From NCBI RefSeq assembly GCF_018070025.1, contig NZ_JAGPYQ010000001.1, positions 682,001-746,000 of the forward strand: a stretch of 64,000 nucleotides of DNA. The letters run 5' to 3'. This stretch comes from Streptomyces liliiviolaceus (GTDB taxonomy: Bacteria; Actinomycetota; Actinomycetes; Streptomycetales; Streptomycetaceae). Under the pieces are notes generated by a model that saw only the letters and a program-made list of their open reading frames with translations, had not been told where the DNA came from and made no database searches. Below, in pieces: positions 1 to 7,958 of the stretch. Each line of letters starts with the position of its first letter. The stretch's first letter is position 1. A program made the position numbers and the translations under genes.

Positions 1-60
1 GGGCGAGGGCCCGGGCAGGGTTCGCGGGGCGGCTCTCCGGCGGCCGGGCCGCGGGTTCGG

Positions 61-243
61 TCAGATGTGGTGGGGCGGCTTCTCGTCCAGGAAGCGGGCC
101 AGGTCCGCGGCGCTGTCGCCGGTCGGCCTCTCGCCCCACCCGCGGTCCGTGTCGTCCTCGGACGGCCGGCTCAGCGGGTCGTCGAAGACCAGCGCGGCCT
201 TGGGCTCACGCGGTTTCGGGGTGGGCGTTCCGGCTTCGCTCAT
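61..243 (-). CDS. Small conserved hypothetical protein, 60 aa
   Basis: A 60-codon reading frame with ATG at 243 and a GAAGG-type ribosome site close upstream. The product is hydrophilic and rich in Pro, Asp and Glu, with no membrane segment or signal peptide. It looks like the short, probably disordered proteins common in streptomycetes. It is divergent from the peptidase gene at 330, so the 86-bp gap probably holds both promoters. Function unknown. Coding is supported mainly by codon bias and the clean divergent layout. Confidence 0.6.
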   Translation of the reverse strand: MSEAGTPTPKPREPKAALVFDDPLSRPSEDDTDRGWGERPTGDSAADLARFLDEKPPHHI

Positions 244-329
244 ACCTTCAGGGTACGCGCCGGCGGCCGTGCGGCCGGGCGTCCGCCGAGGTCGCCTCCG
301 CGGGTGGGGCCGGGGTCGACACTGGGCGC

Positions 330-1358
330 ATGACTGTTGACGCTCTGACGGATGTGACCGGGCTGCGTGTGGGGCATGCCACGCGGATCGGCGACGGCTG
401 GCTCACCGGGACGACGGTCGTCCTGGCCCCGGAGGGCGGCGCGGTCGCCGCCGTGGACGTGCGGGGCGGCGGGCCCGGTACGAAGGAGACCGACGCGCTC
501 GATCCGCGCAATGTGGTGCGCAAGGTCGAGGCGATCGTGCTGACCGGCGGCAGCGCGTTCGGGCTGGACTCGGCGACGGGCGTGATGGCCTGGCTGGAGG
601 AGCGGGGGCGCGGGGTGCGGGTCGGCCCCGATCCGCACCATGTCGTACCGGTCGTGCCGGCGGCCTGCGTCTTCGATCTGGGTCGGGGCGGCGACTTCCG
701 GGCCCGGCCGGACGCGGCGACGGGCCGCGAGGCGGTGGAGGCCGCGGCGGCGAGCGAGCAGGGCTCGCCCGTGCGGGAGGGGTGTGTGGGCGCCGGGACC
801 GGGGCGGCCGTCGGAATGATGAAGGGCGGGGTCGGCACGGCGAGTGCCGTCCTCGAATCGGGGATCACGGTGGCGGCGCTCGTCGTGGCCAACGCGGCGG
901 GCTCGGTGCTGGAGCCGGAGAAGGGGGTGCTGTACGGGGAGTTGGTCCAGGGGCAGCTGGACTGTCCGGCCGCGGAGGTCCACCGGGCGGCGCGGGTGCG
1001 GCTGGCGGAGGCCGCGGCGAAGAACTCGGTCCCGCCGCTCAACACCACGCTGGCGGTGGTCGCCACCGACGCCGACCTGTCGAAGGCGCAGGCCCAGAAG
1101 ATGGCGGGCACGGCACACGACGGCATCGCGCGAGCCGTCCGGCCGGTGCATCTGCTGAACGACGGGGACACGGTGTTCGCCCTGGCCACGGGCGCACACC
1201 CACTCGCCGCCGAGGACCCCCTCGCCCTGAACGACATCCTCGCCGCAGCCGCGGACCTGGTGACACGCGCGATCGTGAACGCGGTACGAGCCGCCGAGTC
1301 GGTGGAGGGCCCGGGCGGGGTGTGGCTGTCGCATGGGGAGTTGTACGGGAGGGGGTAG
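330..1358 (+). CDS. P1 family peptidase (DmpA/L-aminopeptidase-like)
   Basis: 342 aa. The start TGLRVGHATRIGDGWLTGTT and the glycine-rich GAGTGAAVGMMKGG segment are typical of the DmpA/PepS58 fold. In that family an Ntn-hydrolase precursor cuts itself before a Ser/Thr to make alpha and beta chains and then removes N-terminal residues from peptides or amides. The segment TVAALVVANAAGSV near residue 190 sits where the beta-chain strands precede the substrate pocket. No signal peptide is seen, so it should be cytoplasmic. It stands alone: the next gene begins 261 bp downstream. Start ATG chosen because it opens directly into the conserved N-terminus. Substrate cannot be told from sequence. Confidence 0.85.
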   Translation: MTVDALTDVTGLRVGHATRIGDGWLTGTTVVLAPEGGAVAAVDVRGGGPGTKETDALDPRNVVRKVEAIVLTGGSAFGLDSATGVMAWLEERGRGVRVGPDPHHVVPVVPAACVFDLGRGGDFRARPDAATGREAVEAAAASEQGSPVREGCVGAGTGAAVGMMKGGVGTASAVLESGITVAALVVANAAGSVLEPEKGVLYGELVQGQLDCPAAEVHRAARVRLAEAAAKNSVPPLNTTLAVVATDADLSKAQAQKMAGTAHDGIARAVRPVHLLNDGDTVFALATGAHPLAAEDPLALNDILAAAADLVTRAIVNAVRAAESVEGPGGVWLSHGELYGRG

Positions 1359-1619
1359 GGGCAGGAGGGGATCGGGGGCGGGGGGAGGGGCCCCCGGGAA
1401 GGGGCGGAGCGGGAGAGGGCACCCCACCGAGGAAGAGACGGGGCAACTGCCCAACAGGCAAATGTGGTTGTCGGGTTCGGATTGTCCCGACTCTGTCACG
1501 TGATGGTGTTCGGGGCGGGCGGGGGGAACCCGGGTGGTCCGAAGACGCCTCCTTGTCCGTGGTTCCTCCTCCACGGACCGGAGCGGACCGACGCCCATCA
1601 CGAGAACCTGGAGCAGCCC

Positions 1620-2819
1620 GTGACAACGCCCGACGCAACAGCGAGGCGCACGCTGGTGGCCTGTGCCGCCCTGGCGGTCGGCGCCCTGACCCTCACCGCT
1701 TGCAGCGGCGACGCCAAGGCCGACGGCAAGTCCGGTGGGTCCGACGACGCGCGGATCGTGATCTCCGCCAAGAACGGCTCGGTCGGGGCGTCGATCAACT
1801 CGACCGGTGTGAAGGTCAGCGACGGGAAGCTGACCGAGGTGAAGATGACCGAGTCGGCGACCGGAGCCGACGTACCGGGGGCGGTCGCGGGAGACGGGAA
1901 GAGCTGGAAGCCCGGGAAGCGGCTGGAGAGGGGGACCGAGTATCGGATATCGGCCACCGCCAAGGGCGAGAGTGGGAAGACCGCGGCGGCAAAGTCCACC
2001 TTCACCACGGTCTCCACGGACAACAGCTTCATCGGGACGTACACGCCCGACGGCGGGGCGAAGGTCGGTGTCGGGATGCCGGTGTCCTTCACCTTCGACA
2101 AGGCGATCACCGACAAGAAGGCCGTCCAGTCGCACATCGAGGTCACGTCGAGCAGCGGGCAGAAGGTGGTCGGGCACTGGTTCGGGTCGCAGCGGCTGGA
2201 CTTCCGGCCCAAGGAGTACTGGAAGGCCGGCTCCGAGGTCACGACCAAGGTCGACCTGGACGGGGTCGAGGGCGCGAACGGCGTCTACGGGGTGCAGGAC
2301 AAGACGGTCACCTTCACGGTGGGGCGTTCGCAGGTGTCCACCGTCGACGTCGACACGCAGACCATGACGGTCGTGCGGGACGGACGGACCGTCAAGACGG
2401 TCCCGATCTCGTCGGGCAGCGCGGACAACAGCACGTACAACGGGCAGATGGTGATCGCCGAGAAGTTCCGGCAGACGCGGATGAACGGGTCGACGGTCGG
2501 CTACGGCGGTGAGTACGACATCGCGGACGTGCCGAACGCGATGCGGCTGACGACCTCGGGGACCTTCATCCACGGCAACTACTGGTACGACCGGGGCAAT
2601 CCGCCGTTCGGGAAGCAGGGCACCAGCCACGGCTGCATCGGTCTCGCGGACGCGCAGGGCGCCGGGAGCGACACGAGCGCCAAGTGGTTCTTCGACAACT
2701 CGCTCGTCGGGGACGTCGTGACCGTCAAGAACTCCCCCGACAAGACGGTCTCGCCGGACAACGGGCTCAACGGCTGGAACATGGCATGGAGTGCATGGAC
2801 CGCCGGAAGTGCCCTCTGA
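1620..2819 (+). CDS. Lipoprotein L,D-transpeptidase with Ig-like domains
   Basis: 399 aa from GTG at 1620. The longer frame opening at 1464 is rejected because 1620 starts straight into a lipoprotein signal (positive N-terminus, hydrophobic stretch, lipobox LTAC with the lipidated Cys near residue 30). Residues about 50-265 resemble the two Ig-like modules of LdtMt2-type enzymes. The C-terminal YkuD domain has HGN near 320 and the active-site motif SHGCIGL with Cys339. Such enzymes make 3-3 cross-links in peptidoglycan on the outer face of the membrane. A hydrophobic, Trp-rich C-terminus follows the catalytic domain, as in other actinobacterial Ldts. Monocistronic by spacing. Confidence 0.93.
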   Translation: MTTPDATARRTLVACAALAVGALTLTACSGDAKADGKSGGSDDARIVISAKNGSVGASINSTGVKVSDGKLTEVKMTESATGADVPGAVAGDGKSWKPGKRLERGTEYRISATAKGESGKTAAAKSTFTTVSTDNSFIGTYTPDGGAKVGVGMPVSFTFDKAITDKKAVQSHIEVTSSSGQKVVGHWFGSQRLDFRPKEYWKAGSEVTTKVDLDGVEGANGVYGVQDKTVTFTVGRSQVSTVDVDTQTMTVVRDGRTVKTVPISSGSADNSTYNGQMVIAEKFRQTRMNGSTVGYGGEYDIADVPNAMRLTTSGTFIHGNYWYDRGNPPFGKQGTSHGCIGLADAQGAGSDTSAKWFFDNSLVGDVVTVKNSPDKTVSPDNGLNGWNMAWSAWTAGSAL

Positions 2820-2976
2820 CCTAAGGGTTTTGTGATTTTCACGGGCCGCGCGGGAACTTCTCCCGCGGCCCCGGCGTTTTTCCTGTGTACGTTTTCTCGG
2901 TTCCCGGACATGATGTCCGACCGAGGGGCTACGGTATGCACCCACAAGGTGACATGCAGCAACGCCGGGAGAAGCC

Positions 2977-3723
2977 TTGAGCGTTCCGTACGAGACGGCA
3001 GCGTACGAACCACCCGAGTCGCCCGAGTCTCCGGAGGAGCATCTCGCGCGACTCCTCGGTCGTGCCCTGAACTCCTTCGAGCTGCCGGACGACACGATAG
3101 GGCGGCTCGACCGGGCGCTGGCGCACGACAGTTCACTGCACTCCGCGCACCACAGCGCGGGACTGCACCGCGAGACCTACCGTCATACGTGGCTGCTGGC
3201 CGATGGGAGCGCGCTCACGCTCTGGGAGCTGGTGCACAACACCGCGCCGGGCCGGGACACCCAGCACGAGGTCTACGAGGACGAGGAAGAGCTGCGCACC
3301 GCGACCGCGCGCCTGCCGCTGCCCGTGGACACGCCCGATTTCGAACTGCCCCTGCTGGTACGGCTGCCGGCCGTTCCTGAGCCGCTGCACGCGTATGTTC
3401 CGGACGACTCGGCGGACCACGGCCGGCGGCTGCTGCGGCGCGCCGAGAACGCGGACCGGCCGGGCGAGGACATGGCCGAGCTGCTGAGCAGGGCGTTCGC
3501 ACACCAGATCACGCAGGCCTTCGGGCGGCCGGTCCGGGCCGGCCGCAGGGGGCTGAGCTTCTCGCTCTACGAGCACGGGTTCCTGCTCCGGGACGGCCGT
3601 GAGCTGTCCCTGTGGGAGGTCGAGCACACGGCGACACCCGACGGACGGCACATGTGCGAGGTGTACGTGTCGGAGGAGGACGCCCGGGAGGCCATGGAGC
3701 GGCGGGCCGCCAACCTGCGCTGA
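2977..3723 (+). CDS. DUF6227-type hypothetical protein
   Basis: 248 aa from a TTG start with GGGAGAAG upstream. The sequence has an internal duplication: two related modules contain 'LRDGRELSLWEVEHTATPDG' and 'LADGSALTLWELVHNTAPG', each followed by an acidic helix (EVYEDEEELRTA, EVYVSEEDAREA). This layout fits the Streptomyces family named DUF6227; I recall the family but cannot search it. No signal peptide or membrane segment. The gene is convergent with fruA and both run into the strong hairpin at 3758-3808. Function unknown. Confidence 0.8.
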   Translation: MSVPYETAAYEPPESPESPEEHLARLLGRALNSFELPDDTIGRLDRALAHDSSLHSAHHSAGLHRETYRHTWLLADGSALTLWELVHNTAPGRDTQHEVYEDEEELRTATARLPLPVDTPDFELPLLVRLPAVPEPLHAYVPDDSADHGRRLLRRAENADRPGEDMAELLSRAFAHQITQAFGRPVRAGRRGLSFSLYEHGFLLRDGRELSLWEVEHTATPDGRHMCEVYVSEEDAREAMERRAANLR

Positions 3724-3757
3724 GGGAGAGCCGGCAGACAGCAGACGGAGATACGTA

Positions 3758-3808
3758 CAGCACACGGCCGTGGCCCGGGAGTTCGTCCCGGGCCACGGCC
3801 GTGTGCTG
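3758..3808. terminator. Bidirectional hairpin terminator
   Basis: A perfect 23-bp stem (3758-3780 with 3786-3808) and a 5-nt loop GTTCG, placed exactly between the convergent stops at 3723 and 3826. No U-tract follows, as is usual for Streptomyces terminators. Confidence 0.85.
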
Positions 3809-3825
3809 GTTCTGCGGCTGAGTGC

Positions 3826-5928
3826 TTACGCCGCCACCGGCTCCTTCGGCTGCGGTGCCGTCGCGGCCTCGGCGGACTTCTCCGTACCGCCGTCGGGAGC
3901 CTGCTTGCGCATGCCCTTCAGGGCGATGACCAGGCCGGCCGTGACCGCCGTGCCGGCGGCGATGGCCAGCAGGTAGAGGAACGGGCTGCCGATCAGGAAG
4001 GTGACCCAGATGCCGCCGTGCGGGGCGCGCAGGGTCGAGCCGAACGCCATGGTCAGGGCGCCGGTGACCGCGCCGCCCGCCATCGAGGCCGGGATGACCC
4101 GCAGCGGGTCGGCGGCCGCGAACGGGATGGCGCCCTCGGAGATGAAGGAGGCGCCCAGGACCCAGGCGGCCTTGCCGTTCTCCTGCTCGGCCGGGGTGAA
4201 GAGCTTCTTGCGGAGGGTGGTCGCCAGCGCCATGCCGAGCGGCGGAACCATGCCCGCGGCCATCACGGCCGCCATGATCTTCATCGCGGAGTCGCTGGGG
4301 TCCTGCACGGCGATCCCGGCCGTGGCGAAGGCGTACGCGACCTTGTTGACGGGGCCGCCCAGGTCGAAGCACATCATCAGACCGAGCAGGACGCCGAGCA
4401 GCACCGCGTTCGTGCCGGAGAGCCCGCCGAGCCAGTCCGTCATCGCCTTCTGGGCCTCGGCGATGGGCTTGCCGATCACGATCAGCATCAGGAAGCCGAC
4501 GACCATCGACGAGATCAGCGGGATCACGACCACCGGCATGATGCCGCGCAGCACCGGCGGGATCTTGATCCGCTGGATGGCGAGGACCACACCGCCGGCC
4601 AGCAGACCGGCCGCCAGGCCGCCGAGGAAACCGGCGTTGATGTTGGCCGAGATCATGCCGCCGACGAAGCCCGGCACGAGGCCCGGCCGGTCGGCCATCC
4701 CGTAGGCGATGTAGCCGGCGAGGACGGGGATCAGGAAGCCGAAGGCGACGCCGCCGATCTGGAACAGCAGCGCGCCCCAGCTGTCGATCTGGCCCCAGTG
4801 GAAGACCTCGGTGACCGGCTTGGCCTCGTTGATCTGGTAGCCGCCGATCGCGAACCCGAGCGCGATCAGCAGACCGCCCGCGGCCACGAAGGGGACCATG
4901 TAACTCACGCCGGTCATGAGCCACTTGCGGAGCTTGGTGCCGTAGCCGTCGCCGGGGTCGCCCGCCCGGTCCACCGGGGTGCCGCCGGGCCGGGCGGCCG
5001 AGGTGGACTCGCCGCGCTCGGCCCTGCCGCGTACGTCGGCGATCAGCTCGGCGGGCTTGTTGATGCCCGCCTTCACACCGACGTCCACGGTGGGCTTGCC
5101 CGCGAATCGTTCCTTCTCCCGTACGGGCACGTCGTGCGCGAAGATCACGCCGTCCGCCGCGGCGATGACGGCGGGGTCGAGCCGGGTGAAGCCGGCCGAT
5201 CCTTGCGTCTCGACGACGACCTCGACGTCACCGGCCTCGCGGCCCGCGTTCTCCAGCGACTCGGCCGCCATGTAGGTGTGGGCGATACCGGTGGGGCAGG
5301 AGGTGACGGCGACGATCCGGAACGGCTGCCGGGCGCGGCCCTCGGCCGCGGGTTCGGCCGCGGGTTCGGTCCCGGGTTCGGTCCCGGGTTCGGTCCCGGC
5401 GGGGGTTTCCGCGGTCGGCGCCGGTTCGGCCGGAGCGTCGGCAGTGGGCTCCGCGGCTGCCGCGGGCTCGGGTGCGGCCACGGGGGTCTCGTCCCCGCGG
5501 ATGAGCGCCGCCGCGGACTCCGCGTCGTCCACCGACCGCAGCGCGGACGTGAACTCGGCGTTCATCAACTGGCGGGCCAGCGACGACAGGATCGTGAGGT
5601 GGGCGTCGTCCGCACCGGCCGGAGCGGCGATCAGGAAGATCAGGTCGGCGGGGCCGTCCGGCGCGCCGAAGTCGATCCCGGCCGCGCTGCGCCCGAAGGC
5701 CAGGGTCGGCTCGGTGACGTGCTCGCTGCGGCAGTGCGGGATGCCGATGCCGCCGTCGAGGCCGGTCGGCATCTGGGCCTCGCGGGCGGCGACGTCGGCG
5801 AGGAATCCGTCCAGGTCGGTCACCCGCCCCAGAGACACCATGCGCTCGGCGAGGGCACGCGCCGCCGCTTCCTTCGTATCGGCGGACAGGTCGAGGTCGA
5901 CCAGTTCCGCGGTGATCATCTCGCTCAT
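3826..5928 (-). CDS. fruA: Fructose-specific PTS enzyme IIABC
   Basis: 700 aa. Order: IIA (about 1-145, phospho-His in GIGIPHCRSEH), an Ala/Pro/Glu linker, IIB (about 200-300, phospho-Cys in VTSCPTGIAHTY), then a IIC membrane domain from about 345 with roughly ten hydrophobic segments. It imports fructose as fructose-1-phosphate using phosphate from HPr. The linker is coded by direct repeats of a 12-bp unit at about 5350-5400 (repeated TEPG). It is the last gene of the fruR-fruK-fruA operon. Its ATG overlaps the stop of a 57-codon ORF (ATGA), and its AAGGAG site lies inside that ORF. Confidence 0.96.
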   Translation of the reverse strand: MSEMITAELVDLDLSADTKEAAARALAERMVSLGRVTDLDGFLADVAAREAQMPTGLDGGIGIPHCRSEHVTEPTLAFGRSAAGIDFGAPDGPADLIFLIAAPAGADDAHLTILSSLARQLMNAEFTSALRSVDDAESAAALIRGDETPVAAPEPAAAAEPTADAPAEPAPTAETPAGTEPGTEPGTEPAAEPAAEGRARQPFRIVAVTSCPTGIAHTYMAAESLENAGREAGDVEVVVETQGSAGFTRLDPAVIAAADGVIFAHDVPVREKERFAGKPTVDVGVKAGINKPAELIADVRGRAERGESTSAARPGGTPVDRAGDPGDGYGTKLRKWLMTGVSYMVPFVAAGGLLIALGFAIGGYQINEAKPVTEVFHWGQIDSWGALLFQIGGVAFGFLIPVLAGYIAYGMADRPGLVPGFVGGMISANINAGFLGGLAAGLLAGGVVLAIQRIKIPPVLRGIMPVVVIPLISSMVVGFLMLIVIGKPIAEAQKAMTDWLGGLSGTNAVLLGVLLGLMMCFDLGGPVNKVAYAFATAGIAVQDPSDSAMKIMAAVMAAGMVPPLGMALATTLRKKLFTPAEQENGKAAWVLGASFISEGAIPFAAADPLRVIPASMAGGAVTGALTMAFGSTLRAPHGGIWVTFLIGSPFLYLLAIAAGTAVTAGLVIALKGMRKQAPDGGTEKSAEAATAPQPKEPVAA

Positions 5929-6098
5929 CGCGGGCTCCTTCGCTCGCGTATCGCCCGGGGAGAGTGGTGGGCGGGGGTGGGGACGGGGACGGGGACTGCT
6001 TCGGTTGCCTCAGCCACTGCGGCCCTTGCGGCCACTGCGACTGCTGGGGCTGCTGGGGCTGGTGCGGTTGGTGCGGGGTGGGCCGAGGGAGTGCTCAT
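5925..6098 (-). CDS. 57-aa coupling ORF between fruK and fruA
   Basis: The ATG at 6098 overlaps the fruK stop (ATGA), and the stop at 5925 overlaps the fruA ATG (ATGA again). The frame therefore bridges the otherwise 166-bp gap exactly. A GGAG lies 8 nt before its ATG. The product is low-complexity Ala/Pro/Val (PAPTAPAPAAPAVAVAAR) with a basic tail, like the linker inside FruA. It may be a translated leader that couples fruK to fruA translation, or a relic of a longer linker or domain. Whether the peptide itself acts is unknown. Confidence 0.5.
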   Translation of the reverse strand: MSTPSAHPAPTAPAPAAPAVAVAARAAVAEATEAVPVPVPTPAHHSPRAIRERRSPR

Positions 6099-7042
6099 GA
6101 CGCCGGCTCCGTCAGTACGCGGTCGACCGGGATCTCCGCGGTGACCGTCACCGCGCCCGGGTCGAGGTTCGCCGGGCTCGGCATCACGCTGCCCGGCAGC
6201 TGGACGGCCGCCGCTCCGTGCGCCACGGCGGAGGCGAGCGCGCCGGGCCCGCTGCCACCGGCGATGAGGAAACCGGCGAGGGAGGAGTCGCCGGCGCCCA
6301 CATTGCTGCGTACGACGTCGACGCGGGCGCTCGCGAACCACGCGCCGTCCTCGCCGACGAGCAACTGCCCGTCGGCGCCGAGGGAGGCGAGTACGGTGCG
6401 CGCGCCCAGCTCCCGCAGTTCTTCGGCGGCCTTGACCGCGTCGCCGACCGTGGCGAGCGGGCGGCCGACCGCCTCGGCGAGCTCCTCGACGTTCGGCTTG
6501 ACGACGTCGGGCCCCTCGCGCAGGGCCGCGAGCAGTGCCGGCCCCGAGGTGTCCAGCGCGATGCGGGCGCCCGCCCGGTGGGCGCGGGCGACCAGTTCCG
6601 CGTACCAGGAGGGTGCGAGGCCGCGGGGCAGGCTGCCGCAGCAGGCGATCCAGTCCGCGTCGCGGGACTGCTCGCGCACCGCCTCCAGGAGCGACTCCTG
6701 TTCGGCGGAGGTGAGTTCGGGTCCGGGTGCGTTGATCTTCGTGAGGACACCGTCCGCCTCGGCGAGCGCGATGTTCGAGCGGGTCGCCCCGGCGACGGGG
6801 ACCGGTGCGACCTCGATGCCCTGGGCGTCGAGCAGGTCGGCGACGAGTGCGCCGGGGGCGCCGCCGAGGGGCAGGACCGCGACGGTTCGCCGGCCGGCCG
6901 CGGCGACCGCCCGCGAGACGTTGACGCCCTTGCCGCCCGGGTCCATGCGCTCGCCGGTGGCCCGGATGACCTCACCGCGGTCGAGCGAGGGGACCTCGTA
7001 CGTGCGGTCCAGCGACGGGTTCGGGGTGACGGTGAGGATCAT
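6095..7042 (-). CDS. fruK: 1-phosphofructokinase
   Basis: 315 aa PfkB-family kinase that turns fructose-1-phosphate into fructose-1,6-bisphosphate. Visible motifs are the N-terminal TPNPSLDRTYEV, the GGKGVNVSRA substrate loop near residue 35, and the C-terminal anion hole and catalytic base GAGDSSLAGF near residue 255. Full length for the family. Its ATG overlaps the fruR stop (ATGA), and its own stop overlaps the start of the 57-codon ORF, so the operon looks translationally coupled throughout. Confidence 0.96.
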   Translation of the reverse strand: MILTVTPNPSLDRTYEVPSLDRGEVIRATGERMDPGGKGVNVSRAVAAAGRRTVAVLPLGGAPGALVADLLDAQGIEVAPVPVAGATRSNIALAEADGVLTKINAPGPELTSAEQESLLEAVREQSRDADWIACCGSLPRGLAPSWYAELVARAHRAGARIALDTSGPALLAALREGPDVVKPNVEELAEAVGRPLATVGDAVKAAEELRELGARTVLASLGADGQLLVGEDGAWFASARVDVVRSNVGAGDSSLAGFLIAGGSGPGALASAVAHGAAAVQLPGSVMPSPANLDPGAVTVTAEIPVDRVLTEPAS

Positions 7043-7800
7043 GCGCGCACTACTTCCGTGCCGCCGCGCTCGATGGCGGTGGCGTCTTCGGGGCTCAGCC
7101 CGCTGTCGGTGATCAGGAGGTCCACCTCGTCGAGGCCGCCGAAGCGCGCGAAGTGCTCCTGGCCGTGCTTGGCCGAGTCGGCGAGCAGCACCACGCGGCG
7201 GGCCGCGGCGAGGGCGGCGCGCTTCACGGCGGCTTCGGCGAGGTCGGGGGTGGTCAGGCCGTGTTCGGCGGAGAAGCCGTTCGCGGCGAGGAAGACCACG
7301 TCCGCGCGGATCTCCCCGTACGCCCGCAGCGCCCAGGCGTCGACCGCCGCGCGGGTACGGTGCCGGACGCGGCCCCCGATGAGGTGGAGCTGGACGCCGG
7401 GGTGGTCGGCGAGGCGGGCGGCGATGGGGAGGCTGTGCGTCACGACCGTGAGCGAGGCCTCCAGCGGGAGGGCGCCGGCGAGGCGGGCGACGGTCGTGCC
7501 CGCGTCGAGGATCATCGTGCCCTCTTCGGGCAGTTCGGCGAGGGCCGCCTTGGCGATGCGGTCCTTCTCGTCCGCGGCGGTGGTCTCGCGCTCGGCGAGG
7601 TCGGGCTCGAAGTCGAGCCGCCCGGCCGGTATGGCGCCGCCGTGCACGCGGCGCAGGAGTCCCGCCCGGTCGAGTGCCTTCAGGTCCCGCCGGATGGTCT
7701 CGGCCGTGACCTGGAACTCCTCGGCCAGCGATACGACGTCCACGCGTCCACCGTCACGTGCGAGCCGGAGGATCTCCTGCTGCCGCTCAGGTGCGTACAT
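7039..7800 (-). CDS. fruR: DeoR-family regulator of the fructose operon
   Basis: 253 aa. N-terminal DeoR winged helix (ERQQEILRLARDGGRVDVVSLAEEFQVTAETIRRDL, about 5-40; read as separate helices) followed by a sugar-phosphate-binding DeoRC domain with the conserved GTMILDAGTTVARLA and LADSAKHGQ segments. It is first in the fruRKA operon and most likely represses it until fructose-1-phosphate appears. A long inverted repeat at 7820-7887 in its promoter region is the obvious operator candidate. Confidence 0.93.
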   Translation of the reverse strand: MYAPERQQEILRLARDGGRVDVVSLAEEFQVTAETIRRDLKALDRAGLLRRVHGGAIPAGRLDFEPDLAERETTAADEKDRIAKAALAELPEEGTMILDAGTTVARLAGALPLEASLTVVTHSLPIAARLADHPGVQLHLIGGRVRHRTRAAVDAWALRAYGEIRADVVFLAANGFSAEHGLTTPDLAEAAVKRAALAAARRVVLLADSAKHGQEHFARFGGLDEVDLLITDSGLSPEDATAIERGGTEVVRA

Positions 7801-7819
7801 GCCCGTTCGCCTCCACTCT

Positions 7820-7887
7820 GTGCCCGAACCTGTTGTTTCCCTCGCAGGCTACGCCCGCGTTTCGGGAAAGTAAACAGGTTCGGGCAC
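7820..7887. promoter_or_regulatory. Inverted repeat upstream of fruR (candidate operator pair)
   Basis: Two 15-bp arms, GTGCCCGAACCTGTT (7820-7834) and its exact reverse complement (7873-7887), lie 38 bp apart just upstream of the fruR start. Each arm continues imperfectly inward (GTTTCC against GGAAAG). The spacing suits two regulator sites, possibly joined by a loop, around the operon promoter. Use as a terminator for the pump gene is unlikely because that gene ends at 7959 reading the same way. Confidence 0.5.
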
Positions 7888-7958
7888 CGATGTGGGCATG
7901 AACGGGCATGAGCGGACATCATTGCTCGGCCGCTGCCAGGCCGCTGCCCGGCCTCTGC

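Noticed and set aside
240..3095. 951-codon minus-strand open frame
   Set aside because: It is a high-GC shadow of the peptidase and transpeptidase genes; its composition (Arg/Pro/Gly-rich) is not protein-like.
4018..6144. 708-codon frame opposite fruA
   Set aside because: Gly/Asp/Arg-rich antisense shadow of the fruA gene.
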